Shown here in pieces: positions 31,570 through 45,334 of a stretch of 64,000 nt of DNA; position 1 is the first letter of the stretch; every line of letters starts with the position of its first letter. Origin of the DNA: Haberlea rhodopensis (taxonomy: Eukaryota > Streptophyta > Magnoliopsida > Lamiales > Gesneriaceae). Below the pieces are notes generated by a model. It ran no database searches. It saw nothing but the letters and a program-made list of their open reading frames with translations, and was not told the origin of the DNA. The position numbers and the translations under genes are program-made. Location of the stretch: assembly GCA_907163345.1 (NCBI GenBank), contig CAJQUN010000494.1, positions 248,001-312,000 on the forward strand, in the 5' to 3' direction.

Positions 31570-33220
31570 TTATTTTCTTGTGCTTGTTTTGTGGGAATCG
31601 ATGTAAGTGGTAAGATCCATATTCTTTTGGACCCATCAAAGTTCAAGGAGTTCTGTTTTACCGAGTCAACATTTCTTTGGATCGAACGGATAGTCTCTAT
31701 CTAAACAATTTCATGTTCTATATTTAACTTTTTTGTGCCCTAAAATATAATTGTATTCAAGAAATGATCAAGTGTCACTAGTCAATTACTATTTTATCGG
31801 CCATAGATGGCTTTGTAGGGATTATTGGTTGTTACCTCATATGGCGATAGCAACTCTTGGATGAGAATATTTATATTTAATGATTTGATGTATCCTTAAG
31901 GGCACTGCCCTTAAATGTAGCATCAAACTAACCGTTTTGAAGTTATTTTTCACGAAATTTAGTGAATTTGAACTATGTGGAAAATATCATTAGATCAGTG
32001 GTTGCTGAATTTTTGCCACTTCAAAAAGAATCAAGTTGATAAGCCGGCTTTGTTTTATTTTTGTTATGGTGTGTTAACATATACATATACAATACAAACA
32101 TATGTTTTTTTTTTTTTGAACAGAACCATGTCTATATTATATACTATAAATTTGATATTTGTAATAATTTCATGGATTAGAAATCTAATCATTTGAAATT
32201 CATGGATTTGAAATGACATGTAAATTGTTGTCATTTCAAATCCTCCCAAAACCAAAAGGATGAGAAATTTGAAATGCTCATTTCAATTTGTTATCCAAAC
32301 ATAAATGATGGATTTGAGTGAAAATTTTGAAATTCATTCATTTCAAATCCTTCAATCCAAACACAACCTAAGCTTGTTTTTGATTGATTCGATAAATTAA
32401 CGATAACTGTGAGATTGTCCTATGAGTATTGATAACATACATATGTTCTAAATTAATTTTCTGAAATTGCCCCATTGGATCGTTACAATATGATTAGTAA
32501 ACTAACATCTCTTTTGTTAATAATTTTATTTTAGGGACTCAAAAAAAAAATATTTTTGGACATTGAAAAAAGAAAATTAAGCAATAGTAATTCATGCTAA
32601 GATTACTACAACTAATCGAACAATTAGATTTTAATGGTAAATCGTATACTGGTCGATATTAAAATCTTAATAATTAATATTTATCGAAATATATTCATTT
32701 AAAATAATTGAAAGGGCTCATGTATTGATTTTCTTAAAAAATAATAATAAATTAAAAGTTACATGATATATTAACTTTCGGAAAATTTAAATGTTCATAA
32801 TTAATGATTTTTATGGATAGGTTCTTTCCGGACAAAATGTAAAACCTGATGGACACATATCCAAATTTGCTGTAAATATAAGACTTTAAGTGATCACCTA
32901 AATCAATATCATAGGCCACCTATAACTGCAATAACAAAATTGCAATTATACTAATTTCCAAATATACCAAACAATTTTCCAACCGCGAAAGAATAAATGA
33001 ATAACAAGTAAAATAATAGAAACATAAGAAAAAGAGTAAAAAATAAAAAAATAACTCCATCGTCAAAATTTCGAACATAAGTTCCAACGGGAAAAAAAAA
33101 ACATATGGTCTCCCGAAATACCCATTCGAGTTCATCATGCCACAGATATCAGTGTCTCAAGTTCATACAATAATATATCTCCACTAACTTCAGTCTCAAA
33201 CATACCCAAGTCTGAGTATA
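31570..33220. other. Intergenic region with MITE-like remnant
   Basis: No gene is supported. Around 32170-32370 several ATTTGAAAT / ATTTCAAAT segments occur in both orientations, next to TTCAATCCAAACACAACC. This resembles the end of a small non-autonomous DNA transposon, but neither end nor duplication could be fixed. Confidence 0.4.
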
Positions 33221-36200
33221 TTAACTTACTGGTTGATGGTGGCTCACGTGACCGTTCGAAGATGCGCCATACCCTGAGTTTGCTGAGTATCCATATCCAT
33301 TGTAACCTTGTTTTCCATAGTAAGATCCATTCCATTGATTGTTATAATCGGCTCTCATCTGCTAACCGAAGAGGATGTACAGAAAAAAACTATTATAAGG
33401 GTAATATTTTCACAGAAGGAGGTACTGAACTCTTCATTTTAATCGACACTTGTGTCAATTGATCATGTTTTGGAATGCAGAAGTTCAAGTTTCGGTCTCT
33501 AAAAGCATGGAGGAACCAAGTAAGGGCAAGCACAGACAGTAGTCTACATTTAAATGAAAAAATCTTTGAATTTCTTATGTCATTTTCCAAAATATATAGA
33601 ATTCTCCAAGTAAATACACTAAGTCTCTGGTCTAAAATGGTTGTGAAACATAAGATAAAGGAAGTAAGCTCAGCCAAAAAAAAAAAAAAACGCAACAGAT
33701 GCAAACTATTTTTTACACTGTTTAGATATTAGGGTAAAGAATCGCTGCTTCCTTCTGAAAGAGTATAAATTTATTACAAGGTGGATGTAGCAGAACAAAA
33801 TAAAAATTGAGGATTTACCTGCTTGTTTCCCAGATTTCGACCCCAAGAAAGACGGACTGTCTGCTTGCCTATAACTGTGCCACTTAATCTCTGAATTGCT
33901 TCGTCTGCATTGCTTCTGTTGAAATGGAAAATCCAAAAGGACACGCATAGTGTTACCAAATGTCTGAAACTCGTTATTATTTATTTTAATCGTGCATTCA
34001 CGATATTCTAGTACAATATTCATCCCTAGTAACTGAATGACACAGGCCATTATACAAGGAAAACTAAAGTAAATTCCCACATGTTGGAATAAAGTGTGTG
34101 CATGATGAGATTATGCCGGTTAGAACTTAGACACAAACAGGTAACTCAGGAAAGAATTTTCCACCTAATAAATGTTGATACCAATTCGAAAGAGAACTTG
34201 GATAGAAAATGAAAGGAACGGAATTTGATAAATACAATATATTTATATATTAGATATCTTGCGCTTACATGTTCATAATATCCCAATGAAATAACTACCG
34301 ACTTACTTATTTTTATTTTCGACAGACTGCACATTTAGTGCCCATATCCAACAAGCTAAACATTTATCTATTCATTTTTATTTTCAAAAAGTTGCAAATT
34401 TTCGTGCCAAACCAGATGAGTTTCAAATTGAAACAGTTCATCCTTCCATAATTAAAAGGATACAGATGTTGGATATTGTCGATACCAAATCGATGCAGTG
34501 ATACGTGAAATGACTGTTTCTATTAATAATGCTTTTCAGTGCATTATTGTTTACTTCAAAAAAAAAAAAAACCAAAGTTTTCATGGGTATCACTTTAAAG
34601 AGAAGTGAATACATGCCTCAAACCCATACACATAATTTTCGTCAGAAAATTTGAGTTCTGAATTCTGCCAAAATAACAAGAACCAAGCCCTTTCGTTATG
34701 ATGACAAGCAAATCATTTTGTAGTTTCCCCAACATTAAGCAAACACACTTTACGAGAGAAAACACAAAAGAGGGAACTATCGAAGTGCAAAAGACAGTGG
34801 GATGATACAAGTTAGTTAAGGGACCACAAGTCCCCAGAAAGCAGTAGACTTATCTCAACCAAAGATTATGATGAATGAACTAGACTGACACAATGCATAA
34901 AAGTTCTCTTACCGAACATAAGGAGGTTTACATGCAACTACGACGTTGTAAGTTATGTGCATCATATAACCTTACAATATATCTCCAAATCTGATAATGT
35001 CCCTAAAACATGGAAAATTCTAACAAATAGTCTAAAGATGTCGTTTCTTTTCTCATTAGCCAAAATGGTATGCGAGATAAAGAACCTCCTCTCTGCCCAC
35101 CCAAGAGGGGAGAGGGGGTGTGTGGGGGGGTGGGGGGGTAATCAAAACTGCAATTGATCTGCCTCACTCACAAGAATTTTAGAAATAAGCATAAATCATA
35201 AAACATTGACTGCAAACAACACGGCGTTATTAAAACCTTAGGGCTGGTTTGCTATTGTTTTAGGAGTCTGTGGGAAGTGTTTAAGAAAAATGCTTTGGAC
35301 ATATAAAATATATGTTTTTATTTTGGTGAAAAAAAAATACTATACATCTGTAGATTCAAATATCAACACTTATGTTTGATTTTTATAATTTATTATTTTT
35401 AAAAAATTATAATTTGTGTTAAAATATAATGCATTAATATAATGTTTTTGACAGTGATAAAGAGTAAAACTTAACATAATGATTATATCGGAGACATAAA
35501 AAGGAAGGAAACTTGTTCGAGGAAAGATAACAAAAACTAAAAATAATTGTAATCTTTCGTTTTGGTTTCTAAAACCTGTACCTCATTCCCCTAAATAAAT
35601 CCACTATCATCCCTTATTTTCATTTATTTCCAAAAATCTATTTCTATCAATTTCTGCAACTCCAAAGTATTTTGTTAATTCAATTTTTCATCACTTCCAT
35701 AATATTTTAACCAAATAAATTCATTTCTAAAAAATTTCCCAAACATAAAAAATAAAACCAAACATTGCCCGTGGTTTTGTTTGTTTCGGAGATGCGAAAT
35801 CATTCTCAAAAAGAAAAAAGCAAACAACGCCTTGTTTTCTTATTTTTTCCCTGGAGAGATATTTGGCATAACTTTCTGCACTAATACATTCAGAAATACC
35901 TGTTCGCAAACTGGACAAAACCACATCCCTTTCCCGCTGGAATTTTTACGGAGATAACATCACCAAATGGAGCAAAATGCTGTCTGAGCTCTTCATCGGT
36001 GACATCAGAATCAAGCCCACCCACAAATATCTGAAACAAAAAAGCGTGACATGGTTTTCTGCATATAAAAATTTCAGATAATTAACTTTAATAAGGAACA
36101 GGACTCACTGTTGTGTTAGATGAATCGGTATCTGACTGAACTTGGGGCACAGCACCATTTGGCGCATATCCACCAGCCAATACCACAGCTAAACCAGTGA

Positions 36201-39200
36201 AAATAAGTAAGGATTGAGAATAAATGATAAATTGGATGGTATCAGACTGTAGCTGCCAGCACAAGAAACCGAAAGAAATACGAACGAGGGATGCAAAGGG
36301 GAAAGGCTGAATCAGGAACATTTTGATTAGTATATGTAGCCATGTTCTTCATAGATAATAGAATTATAAGAATAGGACTAACGCATGGGCTTCAAATATA
36401 ATGGATGCCCCCATTACCCTTTTGCATAAAGTTAAAGCATCAAAAACATCAGGAAAAAGGAGACAAAGATTGATCATGTAGCATACATGTAAATCGGTAG
36501 AAACCGAGAAGAAATTGTCCAGAAAAATATTTCTGGTTTTTTAATATTTCTGAATTGAATTCAATTGGTTTACAAGAGTTCTATTAAATAGAACTTACAA
36601 TTAGATCAAACTCAATCTAATTGATATCTGATCATATTATCTAAAATTCAAATCTTAAATTCAAATTACAAATCTTTTATCTTACTACACTCCCTCTCAA
36701 GTTGGTACGAAAATATCTATCATTCCCCACTTGCTCACTTGATCTTCAAAGATTTGTCTTGACAATCCTTTTGTTAGAATATCTGCAACTTGCAAAGAGC
36801 TTGGGACAAATGGAGTGCACGTCATGCCATCTTCAATCGTTTCTTTGATGAAATGTTTGTCGATCTCAATGTGTTTGGTTCTCTCATGTAGAACTGGATT
36901 ATGAACAATGCTAATTGCTGCTTTGTTGTCGCAATAGAGCTTTACAGGTAGTTAAATAGTTCTTATCAGTTCTTCCACAACTCTCCTTAACCACATCACT
37001 TCACATACTCCTTGAGCCATAGATCTAAGTTCAGCCTCAGCATGGCTTCTAGCAACGACACTTTGTTTTTTGCTTCTCCACGTACCAAGTTACCCCATAC
37101 AAAAGTGCAGTAGCCTGAGGTAGATCTTCTATCAGTGATAGATCCTGCCCAATCAGCATCAGTGTAAACTTCTACACCCTTCTCTTCATTTTTTCCAAAG
37201 AATAGTCCTTTCCCAGGAGTTCCTTTCAGGTATCTAAGTATGCGATACACTGCTTCAAGATGTTCTGCAAATGGTGAATGCATGAACTGACTTACCAAAC
37301 TTACTGCGAATGCGATGTCTGGCCGAGTATGGGAAAGGTAAATTAGCTTGCCAACTAATCGTTGATATCTTGGGAATCGACTGTAGTACCATCTTTAATA
37401 TCTCCTAATTTTTTGTTGACTTCTATAGGAGTATCTGATGGCTTGCACCCACTCATCCCTGTTTCATTCAATAGATCAAGAGTATACTTTCTTTGGGAAA
37501 CTATGATTCCCTTTTTTGATCTGGCCACCTCCATTCCAAGGAAATATTTCAACAGTCCCAAATCTTTCATTTCAAATTCTTTTGCCAACTGTTTCTTTAA
37601 CCTGTTCATCTCTTCTAAGTCATCACCTGTCAATATAATATCATCAACATAAACAATTAACACAGATATTTTGTTTGAATTTGATTTCCTGGTGAAGAGA
37701 GTATGATCAGATTCTCCTTGAGTGTAGCCCTGACTTTTGAAACATCTTGTGAATCTTTCAAACCATGCCCTTGGAGATTGTTTAAGTCCATAGAGAGATT
37801 TTTTTAGCCTGCACACCTTGGAACCAAATTCATTAGTAAAACCAGGTGGCGGATCCATATAGAGTTCCTCCTCTAGTTCTCCATTTAAAAAGGCATTTTT
37901 TACATCAAGTTGGTTTAGTGGCCAGTCTAAATTAGCAGCAACAGACAAAATAACTCGAACTGTATTAAGTTTAGCCACTGGTGAGAATGTATCAGTATAA
38001 TCAACTCCATATGTTTGGGTGAATCCTTTGGCAACTAACCGGGCTTTGTATCTTTCTAGAGATCCATCAGAGTTGTGTTTTGTTGTAAAGACCCACTTAC
38101 ACCCTACAACAGGCTTACCACTTGGTAGATCAGTCTTTTCCCAAGTAGCGTTCTTCTCCAGTGCTCTCATCTCTTCCTGAATCGCTTCTTTCCACTCAGG
38201 TATTTTAAGAGCCTCCTGTACAGTATTTGGAATACTAGTTGTGTCTATTTGAGAAATGAAGGTAGAGTAGGAGGGTGATAAGTTTTTGTACGATACAAAA
38301 TTTGAGAGTGGGTGTTTAGTGCATGTTCTAACCCCTTTTCTTTGAGCAATAGGTTAGTCACTATCAAGAGGTGGAATGGTTTTGAAAGTACCTGGGGTTG
38401 GAGCTTGATGTGTTGCAAGATCTGATACAGGGGCTGAATCCTGGTGTGGTAGTAGGACCATGTCTCTTCCTTGCGTTGCATGTTTTCTCCTGGTATAGAC
38501 AATATCTTGTCTTGGGTAGACTTCTTCTGTATTTGTTTGATTATGTAGGTGCTCAGTTCCAAATTCAATTTCAAAATTTGATTTGTTTAAGAGATCATCT
38601 TCCTTTATGTTATATGACACCCCCTGAAGATGAAACGGTTGACCCTCGAAGAACATGACATCCATAGAAACAAACATTTTTCTTGACGAGGGGTCAAAAC
38701 ATTTATATCCCCGTTGAGTTGCGGGATAACCAACAAAAATGCATTTAATGGCTTTGTGAGCTAGTTTCGAGGTTGTCAAATCGTGATTGTGAACAAATGC
38801 CACGCTACCAAAAATTTTGAGGGGGATATCATATATTAAGCGAGAGTGAGGAAAAGATTTTTGAAAAATGGACAGGGGAGTTTGAAAATTTAAAGTTCGT
38901 GATGGTAACCTGTTAATCAGATATAGATATGCAGCTGTAAGAATAGCCTCTCCCCAGAGGTAACTCGGAACCTTAGTATGGAAGCTAATGGCACGAGCGA
39001 CTTCGAGGAGGTGTCTATTTTTACGTTCAGCGACCCCATTTTGTTGAGGTGTATGGGGACAAGAACTTTGATGAATAATACCTTGCATATTAAAAAAATC
39101 TCCCAACTGTTGATTAAAATATTCTTTTCCATTATCACTTCGAAAGATTTTGATATTGGTATGAAACTGAGTCTGAATCATTTTATAAAAGGTTTGAAAT

Positions 39201-42200
39201 GTCGAACCTACATCAGATTTATCGTTCAAAAGAAAAACCCAGGTCATCCGAGAATGATCATCAATAAATGTTATAAACCACTGTTTTTGAGAAAAAGTTT
39301 TAATTCGACATGGCCCCCAAACATCACTATGAATTACGGTAAATGGGGAAGATCGTTTATAAGTTTGAGATGGAAAAGAGGTCCGATGATGTTTGGCCAA
39401 TTCACACGATTCACAATCAAATTGAGTAATAAAAGTTTTATTGATGCATAAATCTGGAAACAACTTTTTTAAATAAGCAAGGTTTGGATGACCTAAACGA
39501 TAATACCAAAGCAAAATATCACTCATACGAGAAGAAAAAACAGAAATAAGACAAAGCTTATTGTCATGGTGTGCCAAGGAGGTAGCATCGAAGAGGTAGA
39601 GACCATGATCCTGTCTAGCACTGCCAATCGTCCTCCCTGAGACCAGATCCTGAAAAACACACAGAGACGAGGAAAAATAATACGACAATTCAAGTCAGTA
39701 GTGAGTTTGCTGATAGACAAAAGGTTATAAGAGAGAAGAGGCACATGCAAGACATTGGTAACAGAATATGTTGGAGACACACAAATGGACCCATTCCCGG
39801 CCACCAGAGCAAGAGAACTATCGGCAATTTTAACATGTTGGTTCCCGGCACACGGGACGTAGGAGGAGTACAAATGTGATGAACCTGTCATATGGTCGGT
39901 TGCACCTGAATCTAAGATCCATACACTATTAGCAACGGAATGAGCCACATTAGCACAAGAAATACTTGTCTGGGCAAAGGAACATGAAGGAGACGAAGGA
40001 GTGTTAGTAGAAAGAGATCCAAACAGCTTGTACAGGTGGTCTAATTGAGTCTGAGTGAAAGGGAGAGATTCAGGCGTTGAAGGTTGCAAGGAGTCTTCGG
40101 CCACCATGGATGGAAGAGCACGACTCCCAAGGTTTGGCTTGCTGTAGGCGTCGTATTTCTTCTTGAGATGAGGAGGTCGCCCATGAATTTCCCAACAAGT
40201 CTCAATTGTGTGCCAGGGCTTTTTACACTTCTCACACCATGGTTTCTTTCTCCCCTCCCGTCGAGATGCGTCTGATCTTGATTACTGAAGTACCAGCGTT
40301 GAACCCTCCGCATCGGAACCACACGGTTCACGTTTGAACATCACCATGCGACGAGTTTCCTCTCGGCGAATTTCAGAAAATACCTCTCGAATGCTCGGCA
40401 ATGGTGTTCGTCCCAGAATTCTGCCACGGACTTCATCAAGTTCACGGGTAAGGCCGGCGAGAAAGACAAAGACTCGGCGACATTCAAGTTTTTTCTTGTA
40501 TCGAGTACTATCTTTGGGGTTTTCCCATTCATCGATGTCAAGCATATCAAGCTCTTGCCAAATCACCATCAATTCATTATAATATGTAGTGACATCTCGC
40601 GTACCCTGTTGTACTTTCCACATACGAGTGGTGAGTTCATAGAGTTGGGAATAATTCTCCAAGTCGGAATATGTGTGACGGACTGCGTCCCACACGTCTC
40701 GAGCAGTAGGAAGGAACATAAAAGGTTTGCCAATCAACGGGTCCATAGAATTGATCAACCATGCCATGACTATGGAATTTTCGGACCTCCATTGAAGAAA
40801 TTTCGGATCGTCTGGTGGTGGGGCAGCGGCGTCGCCTGTGAGGTACCCAAATCTGCCTTTGCCATCAATTACAAGGCGCACAGATTGTGCCCATTCAAGA
40901 TAATTACGTCCATTGAATTTATGGATCGTAATATGAAGGGAGGGATCAGAAACATGTAGTCCCATTGAGGGAGACACACCATGGCCGGACGACGAAGAGT
41001 TTCCGTCGGCAGTGGCGAACGATGAGGCCGTGCTGGACATCGGTGTTCACGGCAATGGATCACGATCAAAGTCGTGGCTCTGATACCATGTAAATCGGTA
41101 GAAACCGAGAAGAAATTGTCCAGAAAAATATTTCTGGTTTTTTAATATTTCTGAATTGAATTCAATAGGTTTACAAGAGTTCTATTAAATAGAACTTACA
41201 ATTAGATCAAACTCAATCTAATTGATATCTTATCCTATTATCTAAAATTCAAATCTTAAATTCAAATTACAAATCTTTTATCTTATCTACAATACAGATA
41301 ACTGATATTTCTATATTAACATGTGCATGTGTGCGCTGCTTGATAGACCATAATTTATTTACCCATGGCAGATCAGTGGAACAATTTGCACACACCTTGT
41401 GAAGAATATTGTTGCTGTAGAGAAGGCTTCTTGGGAGTTGCAACACCAACTCTCATAGGTCTACTAGAACAATACACACCATTCATTTCAGTCATGGCGT
41501 GAGATCTCTCACTTTCATCACCAAATCTGACAAAGCCATAACCTTTTGAACGTCCAGTATTTGGATCAACTACAACTTTTGCACCTTTGACAGATGTATA
41601 TCTAGTGGCAAAGGCATCATGCAACATTGCATCAGTAACATCAGCAGCCAAATCTCCAACAAATACTGACAAATCAGAACCAGAATCAGGGCGTCTATCA
41701 CCAGAGCTGAATCCAGCCCAGTTCAAGCGAAAGGGTTGCTCTGTATTTGGCATTGTGGTTCCATTGCAGCTCTGCAGAACTTTCTCAGCTGTTGCGTGAG
41801 AATTGAACTCAACAAATCCATATCTCTCCGATTGGCCAGTCTGCTTATTGCGGATAATCTTAACAGAAACAACCTGTGCGTATTACAAGAGATTAAATCC
41901 ACAACTGATGGAGAAAAAACAACAGTTTCACAGCACAAAATTCCTTGAAGATTAAAGAAATATCAAAGGGGAATTCCACTTTCTCCCGAACTTTGGGCAA
42001 TAAAAATTTCTATCAAAATTAGATATAGGTATATTAGTCAATACGTAAAGATTGTTGTATGGATGTTGAGAGAAGAAATAGAAGTGAGACTATCCAAAAC
42101 ATGATTCATGAATAATCTATAACAAAAATCATTACAAGTTGGCATCAGTATGCTATATAAAAAATTAGGAACCTCATGCAGCTATTCACTGCTCCGGATT

Positions 42201-43405
42201 ACCCATTATCCAACTCCAATTGGATATTTGACACAAAGCACCATTCTTTTCACTAAAAAATAGTTACCATGTAGGACTCAAAAGTATAATTTATTACTAC
42301 TTTCAGATTTAGATTTCCTTTATTAATTTATATTTTAATAATGTTGATAGTGGGAAGTCTTGTTTGTTCAAATCAGCTTTTCCTGTATAGATTTTGCTCG
42401 GCAAGCACAGCAAATCCATGGCAAACATCGGCCAGTTATAAAACTTGGTTTAGAGCCTAAGTGAACCAGTCAATTCGTAAATTGCAACCCATCTGAGCAT
42501 TATTTACCAAGTCAGAAAACCTTATTTCAAATCAGTGGGATCTCTTTTAACCAAGCATATAAAGCTCTTTTATTATATGCACTTTCATACAAAAACTTGA
42601 GAGCTGTGTCCACAACCCGACAAAAATTGATTTACCCAGTAAGATGCACACATATAGTAGAAAAGAAATGCTGGAAATCACAACTAACGGTGCTTGAATA
42701 TGAAGCCATATTTGAATTATTTCCAATATTCTTGTTCTGAAGTTAGTACTAAACTTTTTTCCTCGTCTATTCTAATTTGTATAAGACCCAATTATCCTAA
42801 ATTACCAATCATTAGCAGTACAAACAAAGGTTTCACAAGAAGGGAAAAATATGACAGATCGCCACAATTGCTCAAAAAAATCAAATATTTACTTCAATAA
42901 AGTAAAATTAGAAATTCTAAGGCTAAAACATGCTACAAATCGAATAAATAAATAAATACACACATCACCACAAACTTGAAAAACTTCTACCACGAATGCG
43001 TCAAATTATCTAAGACAGAACAAAAGTCAATAGATAAGAAAATTTGTTTACCTCTCCGATTTGCGAAAAGCAAGATTGAAGATAACCGTCATCCATCCAC
43101 TGCTGAAGATCCCCAATCCAGATCGTCCTGTTATCTTCACCCGAACTCTGAATCTGGTGATTCTGCTTCGGAAGCTGCGCCTGCTGCTGCTGCTGATACT
43201 GCTGCGGTTGCTGCTGCTGCTGGTAGTACGGCAAGTAATTCTGGTGATACATCATCTGTTGCTGCATCGCCATCGCCGGATAATGCAACGCCATCCATTG
43301 CTGCTGCTGGTACTGCTGCATCGCTACCCACTGCTGCTGCTGCTGCTGCTGCTGCTGTTGTTGTTGTTGAATCTGCTGCTGTTGATTCAGATCTCCGCTG
43401 TTCAT
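33221..43405 (-). CDS. RBP45: RBP45-like RNA-binding protein with three RRMs
   Basis: Six exons with consistent GT-AG splice sites and phase: 43405-43052, 41873-41396, 36188-36109, 36030-35900, 33915-33819, 33358-33221; 425 aa. Plant oligouridylate/poly(A)-binding hnRNP-like protein of the RBP45/RBP47 group, nuclear, with roles in pre-mRNA handling and stress granules. Residues 1-90 are Gln-rich with an uninterrupted run of about 15 Gln. RRM1 is at about 93-172 (RNP2 IWIGDL, RNP1 RYGFVEF), RRM2 at about 186-265 (VFVGDL, KGYGFVRF) and RRM3 at about 305-378 (IFVGGL, KGCGFVQF). The C-terminus is Gly/Tyr/Asn-rich (381-425). Intron 2 is 5.2 kb because element D sits in it. The last exon ends at a TAA within CCAGTAAGTTAA, which could also be read as a donor, so an alternative 3' end is possible. 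Confidence 0.92.
35238..35775. repeat. Possible MITE remnant in RBP45-like intron 4
   Basis: Starts GGGCTGGTTTGCTATTG and ends in a sequence whose reverse complement begins GGGCAATGTTTGG. It has an AT-rich interior. A TTA precedes the left end but no matching duplication is seen on the right. Confidence 0.3.
36488..36689 (-). repeat. Element D 3' LTR (left)
   Basis: TGTAAATCGG...CTTACTACA on the plus strand, matching 41089-41291. A purine-rich tract (CTCCCTCTC on the plus strand, 36690-36698) follows on its right, which is the polypurine tract of the minus-strand element. Confidence 0.92.
36700..40281 (-). pseudogene. Element D pol, frameshifted
   Basis: Minus-strand copia pol. Zinc knuckle CEKCKKPWHTIETC (about 40230) and protease WILDSGATDHMTG (about 39920) are in the gag frame. 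The frame shifts near 39680. Integrase follows (YRLGHPNLAYL, GVAERKNRHLLEVARA), with a TAG at 38354-38356. Reverse transcriptase has MDVK-type residues LDVKNAFLNGELEEE and catalytic VYVDDIILTG (about 37650). A further shift near 37370 leads to RNase H (YTDADWAGS, about 37160), which is broken near 37080; its end (LTKGLS, IDIFVPT) lies close to the LTR. It once supplied the reverse transcription and integration enzymes. Confidence 0.87.
40282..41040 (-). pseudogene. Element D gag, ended by a premature TAA
   Basis: ATG 41040, 252 codons to TAA 40282-40284. It contains ITIHKFNGRNYLEWAQSVRLV and VWDAVRHTYSDLENYSQLYEL, typical of a plant copia gag (UBN2-type). The same frame continues beyond the stop into the zinc knuckle and protease, so the TAA looks like a nonsense mutation within an original gag-pol frame. 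Confidence 0.85.
41089..41291 (-). repeat. Element D 5' LTR (right)
   Basis: 203 bp. In the minus orientation it starts TGTAGATAAGA and ends CATTTACA-like, next to the primer-binding site. Confidence 0.92.
43305..43390 (-). repeat. CAG/CAA repeat in RBP45-like exon 1
   Basis: Run of CAG with some CAA codons encoding the poly-Gln stretch near the protein N-terminus (residues about 8-25). The same repeat gives long Leu- and Ala-rich frames on both strands, which are not genes. Confidence 0.85.
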
Positions 43406-43429
43406 TCTGCTCTCTCGAAATCACCTTAC

Positions 43430-45330
43430 CCTCGAAACTCGTCGAATCTTCGTGAGAGCAGGGATTTTAGAGAGAGTAAAAGGTAAGAGATTAAGTGCAG
43501 CCGGCTGATTTGGGAACATACGGGAGGATTGCCTCAAGGATTTAGGGTGGATTCAACGTGTGGCATGAATTTTTGGACCGTAGATGTGTAGGGTGAGGAT
43601 TGAGTTGCAACCGTGGATTGAGATTTGAGAGAGATACGCGGTGTTGTCGTGGGACCCTTTTTCAGATCTTGGCCGTTCTTTGGGTGCATTAGATTAAGAT
43701 TGACGGCTGGAATTTGTTGTCTCATATTGAGGTATTTGACAGTTGGATGGTGTTTGGTAAGTGTAAAACTCCTTGGGTATTAAAAGGCTATTTAATTTTA
43801 ATCTCTTGCTTTAAGTTGTTTGACAATTTGTCAAGTGTGTGTATGTAAATATTTCTCGGAATTACTTATATGTTTTCTAGACCAAAAATTTAGATTTTGG
43901 ATATGTCTATTATTTCTTATTTAAAAAAATAGGTACACAAACAGAAAAAGAAGTTATGAGATTTTTTTGCTGCTTTAAGTTGTGCATTGTTAATTTTATA
44001 AATAACGTAAATACTATTTTTTATTTTAATAAAAAATACTCAATATTTTTTTAGTTAAAATTAACTTTTTTCAACTTTGAGCAAAGAACATAAAAATGCT
44101 TTTAAATTTAGAGATAATTGCATATGCTTCTCTTGTAGAATAGCTGTTTTATAAATTTTTCCCTCTAGTTTGAACAAATACATATATATCTCTTATAAAA
44201 TAGTTGTATTACAATAACAACACCTCTAGTTTATAAATATATAGGAAAAATACAATTATCTCCAATATGATTTGACATAAAAAATTATTGTAGGGGAGGT
44301 AGATATTATTTTTAAATTAGAGTGGGTAAAATAATAATTATGAAAATTAAAGAGGTTTATATGAAATTCACAATTTATTGCCTTTTAGTTAATACATAAA
44401 TTAAAAATATAGGTTTCCCATAGTATTTATTTTAGCACGAGGAATTGTGGGAACTCTAGCAAAGGAGACTTTGACTGGTCTTAGTCAAAATAATGTTATT
44501 TCATTGTTGAATCATGATGGGCACCATGTCCCGTGTTAGGCTACTTGGTGGGTGCTGGCTTCAAATAATTACAGAAAAGTCGGTTCATTTTTGGTCAAAA
44601 AAAAACATGTTAATTAGGTGTATCAAAAGTCTAAAAATATTCACTTTTAAAAAAAAAGTCTAAAAATATTCAAATTCCTCATTTAACTAATAGTCAACGT
44701 CATATGTTTTCCATGAAATGTACTCGAATAGAATGCATTTTTTGCCTAAGGGTTCGAGTTTAAAGTCGTCAAATCTTGATATTTAAAGAAGAATGTTAGA
44801 CATGGAGAAAAACAATGTACCATTGTCATTAACACATTTTCTTGCAGGACAGCTCATCCCACATTGGAGGAAGAGCTATTATTCATCTTAAAAATACATC
44901 TTACCAAATTTTCAGGTAACAAATTGACGTCATCTATGAGAAATTGAGCTAAAGACATTGATGAAAATGATACACGCACGAAGTACAAACCAAGAGCAAA
45001 ATCATGATCACTGAAGAGAGCAACCGCCTCGAGGTGGGGCAACTGTGGGGGCTCTAACTTTTTAACAGATTACACGCCTCATCACTACAACGGTGGAGCA
45101 AAGCTATAAAGTGGGCTATGGTTTAGTCAAAAAGTACCCCGGAGGAGAGTATTCGAGAAATCGACCGACCTGAGCATGTAGCCACATCTCATCCTCCGGT
45201 CACTGAGGCTCCGTACCTTGAAGGGTAAATGGAAGAGCTGAGGAATGAGGCGGAAAAATGAAGAAAGGAATGGGAGTACCTTATGTCCCAAAGAAAGGCA
45301 CCCATTTCACCCCATAAATAGTAGGCGAAG
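43430..45330. other. RBP45-like 5' flank and AT-rich spacer
   Basis: The first 100-300 bp hold the 5' leader and promoter of the RBP45-like gene, with no clear TATA box. The rest is AT-rich with no supported gene. Around 45060-45330 it may include more of the degraded gypsy element that follows. Confidence 0.45.
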
Positions 45331-45334
45331 AACT

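Larger units (their letters stand above)
36488..41291 (-). mobile_element. Element D: Ty1/copia retrotransposon in RBP45-like intron 2
   Basis: 4804-bp element in the same orientation as the host gene, with short LTRs (202 and 203 bp) and a perfect ATACA duplication (36483-36487 and 41292-41296). The primer-binding site (TGGTATCAGAGCC on the minus strand, about 41087-41075) lies next to the right LTR. gag, protease, integrase, RT and RNase H follow in copia order. The LTRs differ at four or five positions (about 2%). Several frameshifts and stops make it non-functional. Confidence 0.94.

Noticed and set aside
43010..43486. Long Leu-rich, Ala-rich and Ser/Ala-rich ORFs overlapping RBP45-like exon 1
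   Set aside because: They are antisense or frame-shifted readings of the CAG/CAA tract; the exon itself has a supported gene with RRM1.
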